Source: Anaerolineales bacterium (GTDB lineage Bacteria; Chloroflexota; Anaerolineae; 4572-78; J111). From it: a stretch of DNA of 64,000 bases. Shown here in pieces: positions 1 to 8,116 of this stretch. The position numbers and the translations under genes are program-made. Location of the stretch: NCBI GenBank assembly GCA_015075185.1, contig JABTUW010000003.1:186001-250000 (forward strand). The letters are read 5' to 3'. The first letter of the stretch is position 1; each line of letters begins with the position of its first letter. Under the pieces are notes generated by a model that saw only the letters and a program-made list of their open reading frames with translations, had not been told where the DNA came from and searched no databases.

Positions 1-2559
1 TGGAGCGGGATCAACAAATCGGCTACCATCTGGACCGGCGAGTACGACCCGACGCCGGCCACGCCGCCTGACTTTGCGGCCAACCTGGTCGAAGGCGGCG
101 GCTTTATCTGCACCTGGAATACTACCGCCAAGGCCGTCAGCTACGAAGTGCAGGGCTACGTGGCCGAGGGCGAGGAGGGCAGTTGGGTCACTTACTACAC
201 CGGCCCGGCGTTGATGACCCCGGTCATGCGCTACGCGGGCGTCAGCCTGTTTCGGGTGCGAGCCATTGGTTATGATGGTTCGACCTCCGGCTGGAGCGCG
301 ACCGAAACCGACGACAACGCTCCACCGCAGCCCATCTTGAGCATCATCAATGGGGCCAAGCAGGTCACGGTGGGCCTGGATGCGGCGGATACCAGCCATA
401 CCCACGTTGGCTTTAGCCACTATATTCTCGAAACGGCAGCCGGTTCAGCCGGCCAGGGCGCGACGACCGTGGACGCCCGCGCCACCTTCGACTCTTTCCC
501 GCGCGTGTTCGCCGGAGAAACCGGAGTGACCACCTACTACCGGCTCACCCCTGTTGACTGGGCCGGGAATGTGGGAACGGCCAGCGCCTGGACGCCGGGA
601 ACGCCCCTCACCTTTGGCGACGGGGGCGCAACCATTCAGGATAAGTTCGACACCTACGGCGGGACCGCCCTGACCCCGGTTGACAGTCTGTACTGGCTCA
701 GTTTGGCTAAAGTCGAGCAGTCTGAAAGCGGTTGGACTCTTTCACCGTCCAATCTGGTCACCTGGGCCAGCACGCCGGTGGAGGGAGCCAAAGCGATCAG
801 GCTGGTCAGCAACTCGCCGGGATTGACTTCCGGCGTGCTGTTAGCCAAGCCCATGAACCTGACCCAAGAGGGCCGCTTTACCAACGACGATTACATCGTC
901 ATCCAGAATCCTACGGCAAGTTACGGCAACCAGTGGATCACCCTCGCCTTTTACAACGCTTCCTATCCAACCGGGTCGGGCTATAAATGCACCATCAAAA
1001 TCTATGGCGGCGGGGATGCCGATATGGGCTTCCCGATTGCGCTGAAGCGATCTCAGTTTGTCGCCTACGGCGCTTCGCCCAACTGGGCCACGATCCAGGG
1101 CGTTCAGATCTATGTTGAGAATTTTGACCTGTACACCAACCTGGATATGACCCTGGACGACATTCGCATCGTCAAGGCTGATCCCGAAGACTCGACCAAG
1201 TACAACGATACCGGCCTGGCCTGGGATTACGCTAAAAGCAGCGATGTTTGGGGGGAGGGTGAATGGCACATCAATCCCGGCAACCGCACCGGCGAGCCGT
1301 ACAAGCCGTTCAGTTTGGGACAGGTCAACCACTCAACCTCGCCGGATCGCTGGTATCTGGCCCACAAGCCGATAGGCACGGATGTCGTCACCGGCACGAT
1401 CCAGGCCGGCCTGTTTCACAAGGAAAACGGGACGAACGGTCTAGCCTTCTACATCAAGGATGTCACCCCCGACGCCTGGACCATGTACGCTGTGGAAACG
1501 GATAACGTGGCCGATACGGTCAAGCTGGTCAAGTGGGTAGATGGAGTCAGGACCGAGTTGGGCAGCGCCTCGTTCGCCTTTATCTCGGCAGCCGGGGGGA
1601 CCACCGGCCAAACCATTTGGGTCGGCGCGGATTTCTCCGACTATGACACGGATGCGGGCCGGATCAGGGTCTACGCCTCGACCCTTGAGGGCAACTTGAT
1701 CCAGGCGAACAACCTGAAAATTTCAGTTCAGGACACCGAAATCGGCAGCGGCGGCAGTGTCGGCTTGCTGTCCTATCAGGCCAATGTCCGCTTTGTGAAC
1801 TTCACCGCCGGCTCTCCGGCTCACGCCGAAGTCGCAGACGTGGCCAAGGCCCTCGATGGGCCGATTGTGGCCGGGGATGTGCGCCGGGTGCACTACAATC
1901 TCGACCTCAACCGCTTCCAGTACACCGATGACGGTATCACCTATGCCGACCTGACCGCCGAGGCTGACCCCAACAAGGTGGATAAAACCTCAGTCGCCCG
2001 GCCCGGCGTGACCCGGCTCTACCGGCGCGATAACGATTCTGGCTACAACGTGCAAACTCATTACGATGGCTCGCGCTGGTGGTTGAGGGGCTACAGCGGC
2101 GACGCCTTCCACGCGGAATGCCGGGTGAGTTACGCCGATGCGGCGGCTTCGGCAGCTCTGGCGACCATCCTCAAGGCTTACGCTGATGGAACCAACACCT
2201 CGATCACTTCAACCGGAGTGTGGACAACGATAGGCAGCCTATCCGTCACGGCCAATATCCAGAGCGGCAGCGCTCTGGTTATTGCCAAAGTGACTGGACA
2301 CCAGTTGCCGGCCAGTCAACAGAATTGGCAGATTCGGCTTCTTCTGAATGGCGCCACCGTATCCAGCGGCCAGCCACAAGTTTACACCAGTAGCGCGATT
2401 TCGACGGTCCAGACCATCGTGGTCACCGAGCGGTTTACCGGCCTGGCTGCCGGCAATCACGCCTTTGCCGTGCAAGCCATCTTGAATCAGGCCGGGGCGA
2501 CCCTTAACATCTGTGACGCTGCGCAGCGCCACGCTTCAATTACTGTTTTAGACCTATAG
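1..2559 (+). CDS. phage tail tip / fibre-like protein (5' partial)
   Basis: The reading frame is open from the first base of the window, so the N-terminus is missing and at least 852 residues are present. The first ~200 visible residues look like fibronectin type III modules (repeated patterns such as TPATPPDF, SYEVQGY, VTTYYRLTPVDWAGN). The middle, about residues 350-600, resembles a concanavalin-like beta sandwich. The last ~150 residues (SGSALVIAKVTGHQ, LLLNGATVSSGQ) resemble a small jelly-roll tip domain. FN3 repeats followed by a fibre-like C-terminus are typical of central tail or host-specificity proteins of tailed phages. The gene stops 4 bases before the next phage-like gene. A secreted adhesin is possible, but the neighbourhood favours a prophage tail protein. 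Confidence 0.6.
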   Translation, partial: WSGINKSATIWTGEYDPTPATPPDFAANLVEGGGFICTWNTTAKAVSYEVQGYVAEGEEGSWVTYYTGPALMTPVMRYAGVSLFRVRAIGYDGSTSGWSATETDDNAPPQPILSIINGAKQVTVGLDAADTSHTHVGFSHYILETAAGSAGQGATTVDARATFDSFPRVFAGETGVTTYYRLTPVDWAGNVGTASAWTPGTPLTFGDGGATIQDKFDTYGGTALTPVDSLYWLSLAKVEQSESGWTLSPSNLVTWASTPVEGAKAIRLVSNSPGLTSGVLLAKPMNLTQEGRFTNDDYIVIQNPTASYGNQWITLAFYNASYPTGSGYKCTIKIYGGGDADMGFPIALKRSQFVAYGASPNWATIQGVQIYVENFDLYTNLDMTLDDIRIVKADPEDSTKYNDTGLAWDYAKSSDVWGEGEWHINPGNRTGEPYKPFSLGQVNHSTSPDRWYLAHKPIGTDVVTGTIQAGLFHKENGTNGLAFYIKDVTPDAWTMYAVETDNVADTVKLVKWVDGVRTELGSASFAFISAAGGTTGQTIWVGADFSDYDTDAGRIRVYASTLEGNLIQANNLKISVQDTEIGSGGSVGLLSYQANVRFVNFTAGSPAHAEVADVAKALDGPIVAGDVRRVHYNLDLNRFQYTDDGITYADLTAEADPNKVDKTSVARPGVTRLYRRDNDSGYNVQTHYDGSRWWLRGYSGDAFHAECRVSYADAAASAALATILKAYADGTNTSITSTGVWTTIGSLSVTANIQSGSALVIAKVTGHQLPASQQNWQIRLLLNGATVSSGQPQVYTSSAISTVQTIVVTERFTGLAAGNHAFAVQAILNQAGATLNICDAAQRHASITVLDL

Positions 2560-2563
2560 GAGC

Positions 2564-3253
2564 ATGGTGGATTACCTGGGCATCATCCAAGCTAAATACA
2601 ACCTCTCGACCATTCTCGACGAAAGCGGCACACCGTTAACCACGCTGGCCTACGACGATCAGGGTCAGTTGTTCATCGAGCGGTGGGACATCCCGTACCC
2701 GCAGCCAACGATTGCCGAGCTGGACGAATACGCCGCCAGCCCGGAATACCTGGCGGCCTGGGGAGCGCGACTCAAAGCGATGGCTGAAATGCAGGTCAAC
2801 GCCTGGGCCAACGCCAAGGTGATCGAGTTCAAAATCCTGATTGACGAATTGTTTTACGTGGCGATGATTGCGAACATCGGTTTCCTTAACACCAAATGGA
2901 TTCAGTTGGGCCGGCCCGCCGATCTCGATCCTCTGGCTTTCATCTGCATCCACAGTGAGGCCCAAGCCTACCGGGATGCCCATGCGGGCCTGGGTGACTT
3001 TGAGGCACAAATGAGCGCCTATCAGTTGGCCGGAGTGCAAGAAGCCAGGTGGCAGGACATGCAAAACGGCTTTGCCGGCATCGTCTACGCCCGCCGCCTG
3101 GCCCTGGAGCAGACCAAGTTGGCCCCCATCAGCGAGGGTCTGGAGTCGCTCCTGACCGATATCGTCGCCGGCCTGGACCTGGCATTGGGGCAGACGATGC
3201 AAAATCTTGCTGCTCAGCAAGCCCAGTTAATTGCTCAGCAGAGCGAGGCATAA
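2564..3253 (+). CDS. phage tail-associated hypothetical protein
   Basis: A 229-residue protein starting 4 bases after the tail gene; the preceding stop codon region (TAGGAGC) supplies the ribosome binding site. The N-terminus contains DDQGQLFIERWDIPYPQPT followed by IAELDEYAASPEY, which recalls the XkdW / tail-fibre-assembly proteins that follow tail fibres and carry a PTxxEL segment. The remainder is helical, with Gln/Ala-rich amphipathic stretches at the C-terminus (QNLAAQQAQLIAQQ) suggesting a coiled coil. No enzyme motif is visible. Position directly downstream of the fibre suggests an assembly or tip accessory role, which is inference. Confidence 0.5.
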   Translation: MVDYLGIIQAKYNLSTILDESGTPLTTLAYDDQGQLFIERWDIPYPQPTIAELDEYAASPEYLAAWGARLKAMAEMQVNAWANAKVIEFKILIDELFYVAMIANIGFLNTKWIQLGRPADLDPLAFICIHSEAQAYRDAHAGLGDFEAQMSAYQLAGVQEARWQDMQNGFAGIVYARRLALEQTKLAPISEGLESLLTDIVAGLDLALGQTMQNLAAQQAQLIAQQSEA

Positions 3254-3346
3254 GCTGCTGTATACCCCAGGGGTAGGCGAAGCGCTCTCCCCGAAGGGGG
3301 ATAACTACTTCCTCTGGCCCTTGGCCCACCCGTAGGGGTGCGGCTA

Positions 3347-3381
3347 AGGCGGCTCGTGATTTGCGAGCCGCCTCGGTTTTT
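3347..3381 (+). terminator. intrinsic terminator after the tail genes
   Basis: A perfect 10-bp stem AGGCGGCTCG / CGAGCCGCCT (3347-3356 and 3364-3373) with a 7-base loop, followed by CGGTTTTT. It lies between the converging tail genes and the minus-strand operon and probably ends the + strand transcript; the T-run overlaps the last codons of the convergent gene. Confidence 0.8.
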
Positions 3382-4627
3382 AAAACAGGAGTTCATCCTC
3401 CGGCTCCTGGCCGCGCTGGATGCGCTTGACATCGTTGTAGTGCAGGCTCGGGTCTGGTTCCGGTTCGGTCGGCATCGCCTCGAAGGTCAGCGCGAGGTCG
3501 GCTTCCAGCTTCTCCAGATCGGCTCCCGGCGCATAACGCAGCGCTTCGTCCAGGCCGGTCCAGTCGCGCAGGCTGAGGTAACCGGAGTTTTTGTACGCTC
3601 CGGCCGTCGTCCTGATCTCCTGGCCAACCTTGATGATGTGGCTTTTGCTGTAACGGTAGGCCGTGACCTTGCCGCCGCGCTTGATTTCCAGGTGCAGCGG
3701 CTCGGCGTAGGGCGCCAGGCAATCCACCTTACGTTCCTCGATTTCGGCCTCAGAGCCTTCTTCGGGATCGGCCGGGGCATAGGCCGCGTACCATAATTCG
3801 TAGTAAGCAAAGGCCACGTCCCAGCGAGCCTTGAGGGCCTCGACCTTTTCCCGATTGATTCCCCACAGCCGTTCCCGTTCGGCGATGTGCGCCTGCCAGG
3901 CCGCGCGGAACTCGTCCAGCTTTTGCTGGTAAAGCTGCTGTTTTTGCCACTCAGCCTCCTTTTCAGCCTGCTCCTTCGCCTTTTGTTGCTGGTGCCGGGC
4001 CTGGGCCGCGGTCCATTTTTGGCGCAGGCCGGGGATATCGGCCTCGGGGAACAACTCGGCCACCTGGGTTATAGCCGCCTCGGCTTCCTCCGGATCGGCG
4101 ATGAAATCGGGCCAGTAAAAGTTTTCCAATTTCTGGCAGAGCTTTTCGGCCTGATCCTTGCGCTCCTTGGCCTGCTTGGCCTGGCGCTCGGCTTCAGCCT
4201 TTGCCCACTGGGCTTTGCACTTCAGCAAAAATCGCCCGAATCCGACTTCATCCCTAACCTGGACCATCTCGCGCTGGTAGGAGCTATGGTTGTTCCCGGT
4301 CATTGGCTGGTTCTGATAAAACATCTGAACCCCGTCATTCCCCCATGGCTGGACCACCAGCCAGAAGGTCGAGAAGCCGGTCAGACTCAGCCGGTACTGC
4401 AAGGAGCTGACGCTTTTACCCTCATTTTGCAAGCTGGCCTCGCCCTCGGCGATGCTGACGCCTGCTTCCCGCAGCTTCTCCAGGTAGGGTTGGGCGGCTC
4501 TTTCCATGATCTGGATGATATTATCTATTTCTGCCCGGCGCTGGGCCTCGGCCTGCTGGTCGGCCGCCTGGGCCGCCAGGATGGCCGCGGCGACGAAGTT
4601 GGGCCGGTCACCTTTACCGTTGTTCAT
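3380..4627 (-). CDS. coiled-coil hypothetical protein (prophage operon)
   Basis: A 415-residue protein that I do not recognise. Residues ~20-60 and ~145-260 are strongly charged and helical (runs such as EAERQAKQAKERKDQ and KAKEQAEKEAEWQKQQ), so a long coiled coil is likely. Between them lies a globular part with FSTFWLVVQPWGN. The C-terminal ~100 residues (KRGGKVTAYRYSKSHIIKVGQEI, RDWTGLDEALRYAPG) look beta-rich. It is the last gene of the leftward operon and its start overlaps the preceding stop by 4 bases, so translation is probably coupled. A structural or DNA-associated phage protein is possible, but nothing in the sequence decides this. Confidence 0.55.
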   Translation of the reverse strand: MNNGKGDRPNFVAAAILAAQAADQQAEAQRRAEIDNIIQIMERAAQPYLEKLREAGVSIAEGEASLQNEGKSVSSLQYRLSLTGFSTFWLVVQPWGNDGVQMFYQNQPMTGNNHSSYQREMVQVRDEVGFGRFLLKCKAQWAKAEAERQAKQAKERKDQAEKLCQKLENFYWPDFIADPEEAEAAITQVAELFPEADIPGLRQKWTAAQARHQQQKAKEQAEKEAEWQKQQLYQQKLDEFRAAWQAHIAERERLWGINREKVEALKARWDVAFAYYELWYAAYAPADPEEGSEAEIEERKVDCLAPYAEPLHLEIKRGGKVTAYRYSKSHIIKVGQEIRTTAGAYKNSGYLSLRDWTGLDEALRYAPGADLEKLEADLALTFEAMPTEPEPDPSLHYNDVKRIQRGQEPEDELLF

Positions 4628-5190
4628 TTTTCCCTCCGTAAATCCTTGCGGGTCAGAAAGGGCGCGAGGGCGATGCGGTAGCTTTCCCCGATCTCCGACT
4701 CGTCAAAGTACATATCAATTGCCCTGGTCCGGTCGGCCGGGATCTCCTGGTGGGGGCCAAACGCTCCCCGCCAGTTGTTTTCCACATACTGGTGCAGGCA
4801 AATATAGCTCGATTCCTCGTCATCCACGACCCAGGTCGGGCCGGTCCCATCCTTGCGCCGGATCGCCACCACGTGAACCACGTTTTCCTCTCCCCACTCA
4901 GACACCGGCAGCAGGATCGGCAGCGGTCCCACCTCGAAGGCTTTCAGCTTCTGGCAGAAAGTCGCCAGCAGGTTCCGGCAATCCTCCAGCGGCGCGCCGT
5001 GCATGAGCACGGTGTTGCTGAAGCCGGTTGGCAGGGGCCGGCCCAGCGGTTGGGTGGCCTCAGCCGGGGCCTGGACGACCACGCCGTACAGCGGCGTCTC
5101 CCCGTCCTTGGTGTTGGTCGGCATGACCACGATACGCAGGCCGGTCCCCAGGTTGATCAGGGTATCTTCAGTCTGGTTCAAGATCCACAT
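4624..5190 (-). CDS. hypothetical protein (prophage operon)
   Basis: A 188-residue soluble protein of unknown function. It is preceded by a good ribosome binding site (AAGGAGG upstream of the ATG at 5190) and overlaps the next gene by the 4-base ATGA pattern. Recognisable features are a beta-rich N-terminus (WILNQTEDTLINLGTG) and a central acidic segment (WVVDDEESSYICLHQYVENNW). No catalytic motif is visible. Membership of the same overlapping operon as the DUF932 gene suggests an early or accessory phage/plasmid function. Confidence 0.5.
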   Translation of the reverse strand: MWILNQTEDTLINLGTGLRIVVMPTNTKDGETPLYGVVVQAPAEATQPLGRPLPTGFSNTVLMHGAPLEDCRNLLATFCQKLKAFEVGPLPILLPVSEWGEENVVHVVAIRRKDGTGPTWVVDDEESSYICLHQYVENNWRGAFGPHQEIPADRTRAIDMYFDESEIGESYRIALAPFLTRKDLRREK

Positions 5191-5217
5191 AAATTAATTC
5201 CTCCTTGAAATATGGGA

Positions 5218-5233
5218 TTCCCCAATTGGGGAA
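5218..5233. repeat. 16-bp perfect palindrome, copy 1
   Basis: TTCCCCAATTGGGGAA lies in the gap between two operon genes (5191-5283). The identical 16 bases recur at 7314-7329 inside the HTH/zinc-ribbon gene of the same operon. Confidence 0.7.
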
Positions 5234-5283
5234 AAACGAAGTGGCCCGCCGCTAGGGGGCCTTCGGCTCTAGAGGCCATTTTA

Positions 5284-5547
5284 TTAGCCAACGTAAGCAA
5301 ACATTGTGTCCACTTGGATATCGTCGGGGTCGAAGTCAGGCCCGAGCGGCAGAGCGCCGCGCAGATAAGGGTGCGGGATGCCGGCCTCGCCGGCGAGCCG
5401 GGTGACTTCGGCCATGTCCGTTCCAGGTGGAACGAAGATCAGGCAAGCGTCGAGGGTCACGCCTTCTTCCTGGCAGCCAATCACGGCCAGCGTCCACCCC
5501 CGTGTACTGCCGGGGGCAGGTCCGTCGGTAATGAGGGGTTCAGGCAT
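5284..5547 (-). CDS. small hypothetical protein (87 aa)
   Basis: I chose the ATG at 5547 because it follows a strong AAAAGGAGG site at a normal distance and overlaps the upstream gene by 8 bases. A longer frame upstream would overlap the zinc-ribbon gene entirely. The protein (MPEPLITDG ... TMFAYVG) is acidic and contains a segment DACLIFVPPGTDMAEVTRLAGEAG that could form a beta-alpha unit. No family is recognised. It belongs to the leftward prophage operon. Confidence 0.5.
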   Translation of the reverse strand: MPEPLITDGPAPGSTRGWTLAVIGCQEEGVTLDACLIFVPPGTDMAEVTRLAGEAGIPHPYLRGALPLGPDFDPDDIQVDTMFAYVG

Positions 5548-5875
5548 CTTTAGCCTCCTTTTGCGGGATTTCTTTGACCGGATAGGCGCAGCGCGGGCAT
5601 AGCCCGCCAGAGCCTTCAGCCAGGGTGAACAGGCAGCCGCAGCGGGGATTCGTGCATTGGTGCTTGGGCCGTTCCAGCAGCTCGTACTCGAAATTCCAAA
5701 GCGCGTAGCAGGGCAGGCCCTCGACCAGCGAGTAACCTTCAATCGGCTGAACCTGGTATACCGCGCACTCGCTCCCGGCCGGAATGGCCGGGAGGCAGGT
5801 GCGGGTGATCTCTCGATTGGTGCGCGCCTTGATCAGCGTTTTGGGATGGATTTTACGGCTAAAATCAGCGTCCAT
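5540..5875 (-). CDS. zinc-ribbon hypothetical protein
   Basis: A 111-residue protein with a C-terminal zinc ribbon: cysteines in CTNPRCGC (about residues 73-80) and CPRC (about 93-96) form a plausible four-Cys site. The N-terminal half (residues 20-65) is beta-rich. The start overlaps the end of the DUF932 gene by 11 bases and has no clear Shine-Dalgarno sequence, which suggests translational coupling. Function is unknown; DNA or RNA binding is the usual role of such ribbons in phage operons. Confidence 0.5.
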   Translation of the reverse strand: MDADFSRKIHPKTLIKARTNREITRTCLPAIPAGSECAVYQVQPIEGYSLVEGLPCYALWNFEYELLERPKHQCTNPRCGCLFTLAEGSGGLCPRCAYPVKEIPQKEAKDA

Positions 5876-6626
5876 CGCTGCGCCCCGTAAAGAACTTGTG
5901 CAGGGCGGTCAAACGCTCCATCATATCGCTGGGATGCGTTGACTTGAGGCCCATCGTGAAGGCATTGTAAAGGCTCCACTGGGTCCGGCCGCTGAAGTCG
6001 GCAAAGGTAGGCGTGAGCCACTCCTTCTTGACGATGGGGAGCTGGCGGTCGCTGACCAGGCCCTCGCCGTAGGCCCGGCCCATGATCTCAAAGGCCCGGG
6101 TGTCGGTCAGGCTGGCCCGGTAGAGCGTTTCGACATCGCCGACGAGGGCGATGTGCTGGCCGGCCGCCTGGCGGGCGGCTTCGTAGAGCATGTCCTGCAG
6201 GCCGGCGATGACGTTGCGGGTGCTCTTGCGGACCACCCGCAGCAGGCCGGAAAACATCAGGTTGGAGCAGACGCTGACCCGGCCGCCGAGACAGACCGCC
6301 TCGGCCAGCGTCCGGTTGTAGCTGCCGCGCAGGCCGCAGGCAAAGGGCAAATTGAGCGTGGCCGATTTATAGGTCAGCGCCCCGAAAAGCTGGTTGCCGT
6401 GCTGGGCCAGGATAAAGCCCTCGTCAATCAGCTCGTAATCGCCGGGCAGGGTGTTGCCCAGGACTTCCTTGGCCAGCGTCACCAGGGTCTGGTAGGGGAC
6501 CGGGTGCCAGGTCTCGGTCGAGGCCGGGACCGGCAGCAGCCCCAGCTCGTCGTAACTCGCCATGCGCGCCCCGCGGGCGACGTCGTAATTGGAGAGGGTC
6601 AGGTGGGCTTCTTCGTGGATGGTCAT
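5865..6626 (-). CDS. DUF932 phage/plasmid-like protein
   Basis: A 253-residue protein matching the DUF932 family (phage/plasmid-related protein) by its core GLRGSYNRTLAEAVCLGG and CSNLMFSG (about residues 98-127), followed by the helical second half with STRNVIAGLQDML and a C-terminal QWSLYNAFTMGLKS. DUF932 proteins occur on phages and plasmids near replication and partition genes; their biochemical role is not established. The start at 6626 has a good AAAGGAG site. It lies 15 bases after the HTH/zinc-ribbon gene. Confidence 0.8.
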   Translation of the reverse strand: MTIHEEAHLTLSNYDVARGARMASYDELGLLPVPASTETWHPVPYQTLVTLAKEVLGNTLPGDYELIDEGFILAQHGNQLFGALTYKSATLNLPFACGLRGSYNRTLAEAVCLGGRVSVCSNLMFSGLLRVVRKSTRNVIAGLQDMLYEAARQAAGQHIALVGDVETLYRASLTDTRAFEIMGRAYGEGLVSDRQLPIVKKEWLTPTFADFSGRTQWSLYNAFTMGLKSTHPSDMMERLTALHKFFTGRSDGR

Positions 6627-6641
6627 AAATCTCCTTTCAGG

Positions 6642-7568
6642 TTATAGACCAGGGATAATGGCGTCAGGCGACGCCGGCAAATGGTTGGTCCGGATATCGG
6701 CCAGAATCTGGGCAAAGATTTCCAGGCTCTCGACCGGCAGCCGGTTGATGATGGTGATGGCCTCGCCTTTCAGCTCGGCCCGGCGGGCGACGACTTCCGC
6801 CTCTTTGGTTTCCAGCTCGTCGGCGTAGGCGGTCCGGTCGTCCCAGCTCGCGCCGCAGGCTTCGTTCAGGCAGACGACGTGGCCGTTGACCCGCACGTTG
6901 CGCTGGCCGCAGCGGGGACAGGTGAACTCGGCCGCTTCCTGGCCGGCCTGGGCCGCGGCGACCCGCTCGCGGTGCAGCTCGCTGAGCCGCTCCTCCTCGC
7001 CGGCCGCCAGGTGGTGGCCGACCATGCCCGGCTCGTGGCGCGCGCCGCAGCGGGTGCAGACCAGGGTATCGGTCGGGACGGTCAGGCCATTCTCGCGGTT
7101 GATGTCGCCGGAGCAGAGCCACCAGCGGCAGCGGACCCGGGTCAGCGGCGGCCGGCGGCGTTCCTCGACCACGGCCGCGACGTGGCGGGCCGTCACCCGG
7201 CCTCCCGGCGCGGTGTCCACGGCAAGCTGCCACACTTCGCGCTGTTCCTCCGGATCGTCGAGCAGGGCCAGGGGCCGGGCGACCGATTCGCCGGTGGGCA
7301 GGGGGTAGCCGTTTTCCCCAATTGGGGAAAGGTTGCGCTCGATCTTGGCGAAGTCCATCAGCCGGTAAACGTGCGACTGGCCGAACTCAAATTCGTGGGT
7401 CACGCACTCGCGCCAGGAGCTGTAGCCCAGGGCCTTCCAGCCTTCGCGCTCGTGCAGTTCCAATAGCTTCGCGCCGACGGCGGAGATGTCGGTCTTGATT
7501 TCTTCAATCAGGACGCGGGCCTCGGTTTCGGTCATAGGGGTGATGATAGTGAGATCTGTTTGAGTCAT
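6642..7568 (-). CDS. SPIG-motif HTH protein with two zinc ribbons
   Basis: I start the gene at the ATG at 7568 (MTQTDLTII), which follows CGAAGGAG and forms an ATGA overlap with the upstream gene; about 308 residues. The N-terminal ~120 residues carry a helical module (GYSSWRECVTHEFEFGQSHVYRLMDFAKI, then NLSPIGEN) seen in phage- and plasmid-borne ParB-like or replication-associated proteins of Chloroflexota and cyanobacteria. Two cysteine clusters follow: CRWWLCSG with CTRCGARH at residues ~150-180, and CPRCGQRN with CLNEACGASW at ~215-245. DNA binding is therefore likely. The codons for SPIG form a perfect 16-bp palindrome (7314-7329) that recurs at 5218. Partition or replication control is an inference. 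Confidence 0.55.
   Translation of the reverse strand: MTQTDLTIITPMTETEARVLIEEIKTDISAVGAKLLELHEREGWKALGYSSWRECVTHEFEFGQSHVYRLMDFAKIERNLSPIGENGYPLPTGESVARPLALLDDPEEQREVWQLAVDTAPGGRVTARHVAAVVEERRRPPLTRVRCRWWLCSGDINRENGLTVPTDTLVCTRCGARHEPGMVGHHLAAGEEERLSELHRERVAAAQAGQEAAEFTCPRCGQRNVRVNGHVVCLNEACGASWDDRTAYADELETKEAEVVARRAELKGEAITIINRLPVESLEIFAQILADIRTNHLPASPDAIIPGL
7314..7329. repeat. 16-bp perfect palindrome, copy 2 (inside a gene)
   Basis: TTCCCCAATTGGGGAA, extendable by one more pair (T at 7313, A at 7330), encoding SPIG in the HTH/zinc-ribbon protein. Identical to 5218-5233. Confidence 0.7.
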
Positions 7569-7831
7569 AATTCTCCTTCGTCTTTCATGCGATGATATTC
7601 CTGGTCGCCCCACTCAGCCCAGTCACGGGCCTTGCGTTCTTCGGGCGTGAGCTGTTCTTCTTCCCACTCGGCCAGTTCCTGGATGAAGGTATCGAGGTTG
7701 CCCAGGTAGTCGAGGATGCGGGCGCAGGGGTCACAAATAAAATGGGGTCGGTTATGCCGGTCCACAACCACGTGAGTAGCCGTAACTGGCTGCTCATCTG
7801 GGTGAGCCGGGTTGCAACATTGTCGGGTCAT
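7565..7831 (-). CDS. small cysteine-rich protein (88 aa)
   Basis: An 88-residue protein with CCNPAH near the N-terminus and CDPCARI at about residues 33-39, a probable zinc site. A very acidic helical C-terminus follows (LAEWEEEQLTPEERKARDWAEWG). Both ends overlap neighbours by 4 bases (ATGA), so it is translated as part of the operon. Function unknown; small zinc proteins of this kind are common in phage early operons. Confidence 0.55.
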   Translation of the reverse strand: MTRQCCNPAHPDEQPVTATHVVVDRHNRPHFICDPCARILDYLGNLDTFIQELAEWEEEQLTPEERKARDWAEWGDQEYHRMKDEGEL

Positions 7832-7926
7832 TGTTCCGATCCGTTATTGCTGATTTCAACATCATTCTTGACCACACGATAGCCGGTGATCCCGGCTGTG
7901 ACACAAAAAACGACTTGTCGTTTCAT
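7828..7926 (-). CDS. 32-residue leader microprotein
   Basis: A very short frame, MKRQVVFCVTAGITGYRVV then KNDVEISNNGSEQ. It is supported by three signals: a strong AAAAGGAG ribosome site 6 bases before the ATG at 7926, an ATGA overlap with the next gene, and its position as the first gene after a consensus promoter. The same overlap pattern runs through the operon. The peptide has no recognisable domain. It may be a small phage protein or a leader that couples translation of the operon. Confidence 0.5.
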   Translation of the reverse strand: MKRQVVFCVTAGITGYRVVKNDVEISNNGSEQ

Positions 7927-7976
7927 GGGGCGCTCCTTTTAGGCGTTGATTATTTCAACTTACCTATATACAAGTG

Positions 7977-8005
7977 ATTATAAATAGGTTTTTATAATTT
8001 GTCAA
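7977..8005 (-). promoter_or_regulatory. consensus sigma70 promoter of the leftward operon
   Basis: On the minus strand, TTGACA (8005-8000), a 17-base spacer and TATAAT (7982-7977), both hexamers perfect. An inverted repeat ATTATAAA-6-TTTATAAT (7977-7998) covers the -10 and spacer and could be an operator. It drives the operon 7926 to 3380. Confidence 0.75.
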
Positions 8006-8016
8006 TACTTTTTTAT

Positions 8017-8040
8017 AGAGAGATTGCTATAAATCTCTCT
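8017..8040. promoter_or_regulatory. operator-like inverted repeat between divergent promoters
   Basis: Perfect 9-bp arms AGAGAGATT and AATCTCTCT separated by 6 bases, ending at the first base of the rightward -35 box. It is the probable binding site of the XRE protein encoded at 8117, by analogy with phage repressor operators. Confidence 0.6.
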
Positions 8041-8069
8041 TGACAAACGAGGGGGAATCGTGGTACTAT
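8040..8069 (+). promoter_or_regulatory. promoter of the XRE repressor gene
   Basis: TTGACA at 8040-8045, an 18-base spacer and TACTAT at 8064-8069. The -35 box overlaps the inverted repeat at 8017-8040, so the promoter may be autoregulated. Confidence 0.55.
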
Positions 8070-8116
8070 TCCTTTGACCCAACAGAAACTCTGTAGAAAG
8101 GAGGTTAGTCAAATCA

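Noticed and set aside
3256..3346. GC-rich short inverted repeats such as CCCCGAAGGGGG
   Set aside because: Too short and non-specific next to the clear terminator to name.
7314..7329. Possible restriction-modification or phage cos site
   Set aside because: A palindrome alone does not show this; partition-type use or chance is more likely.
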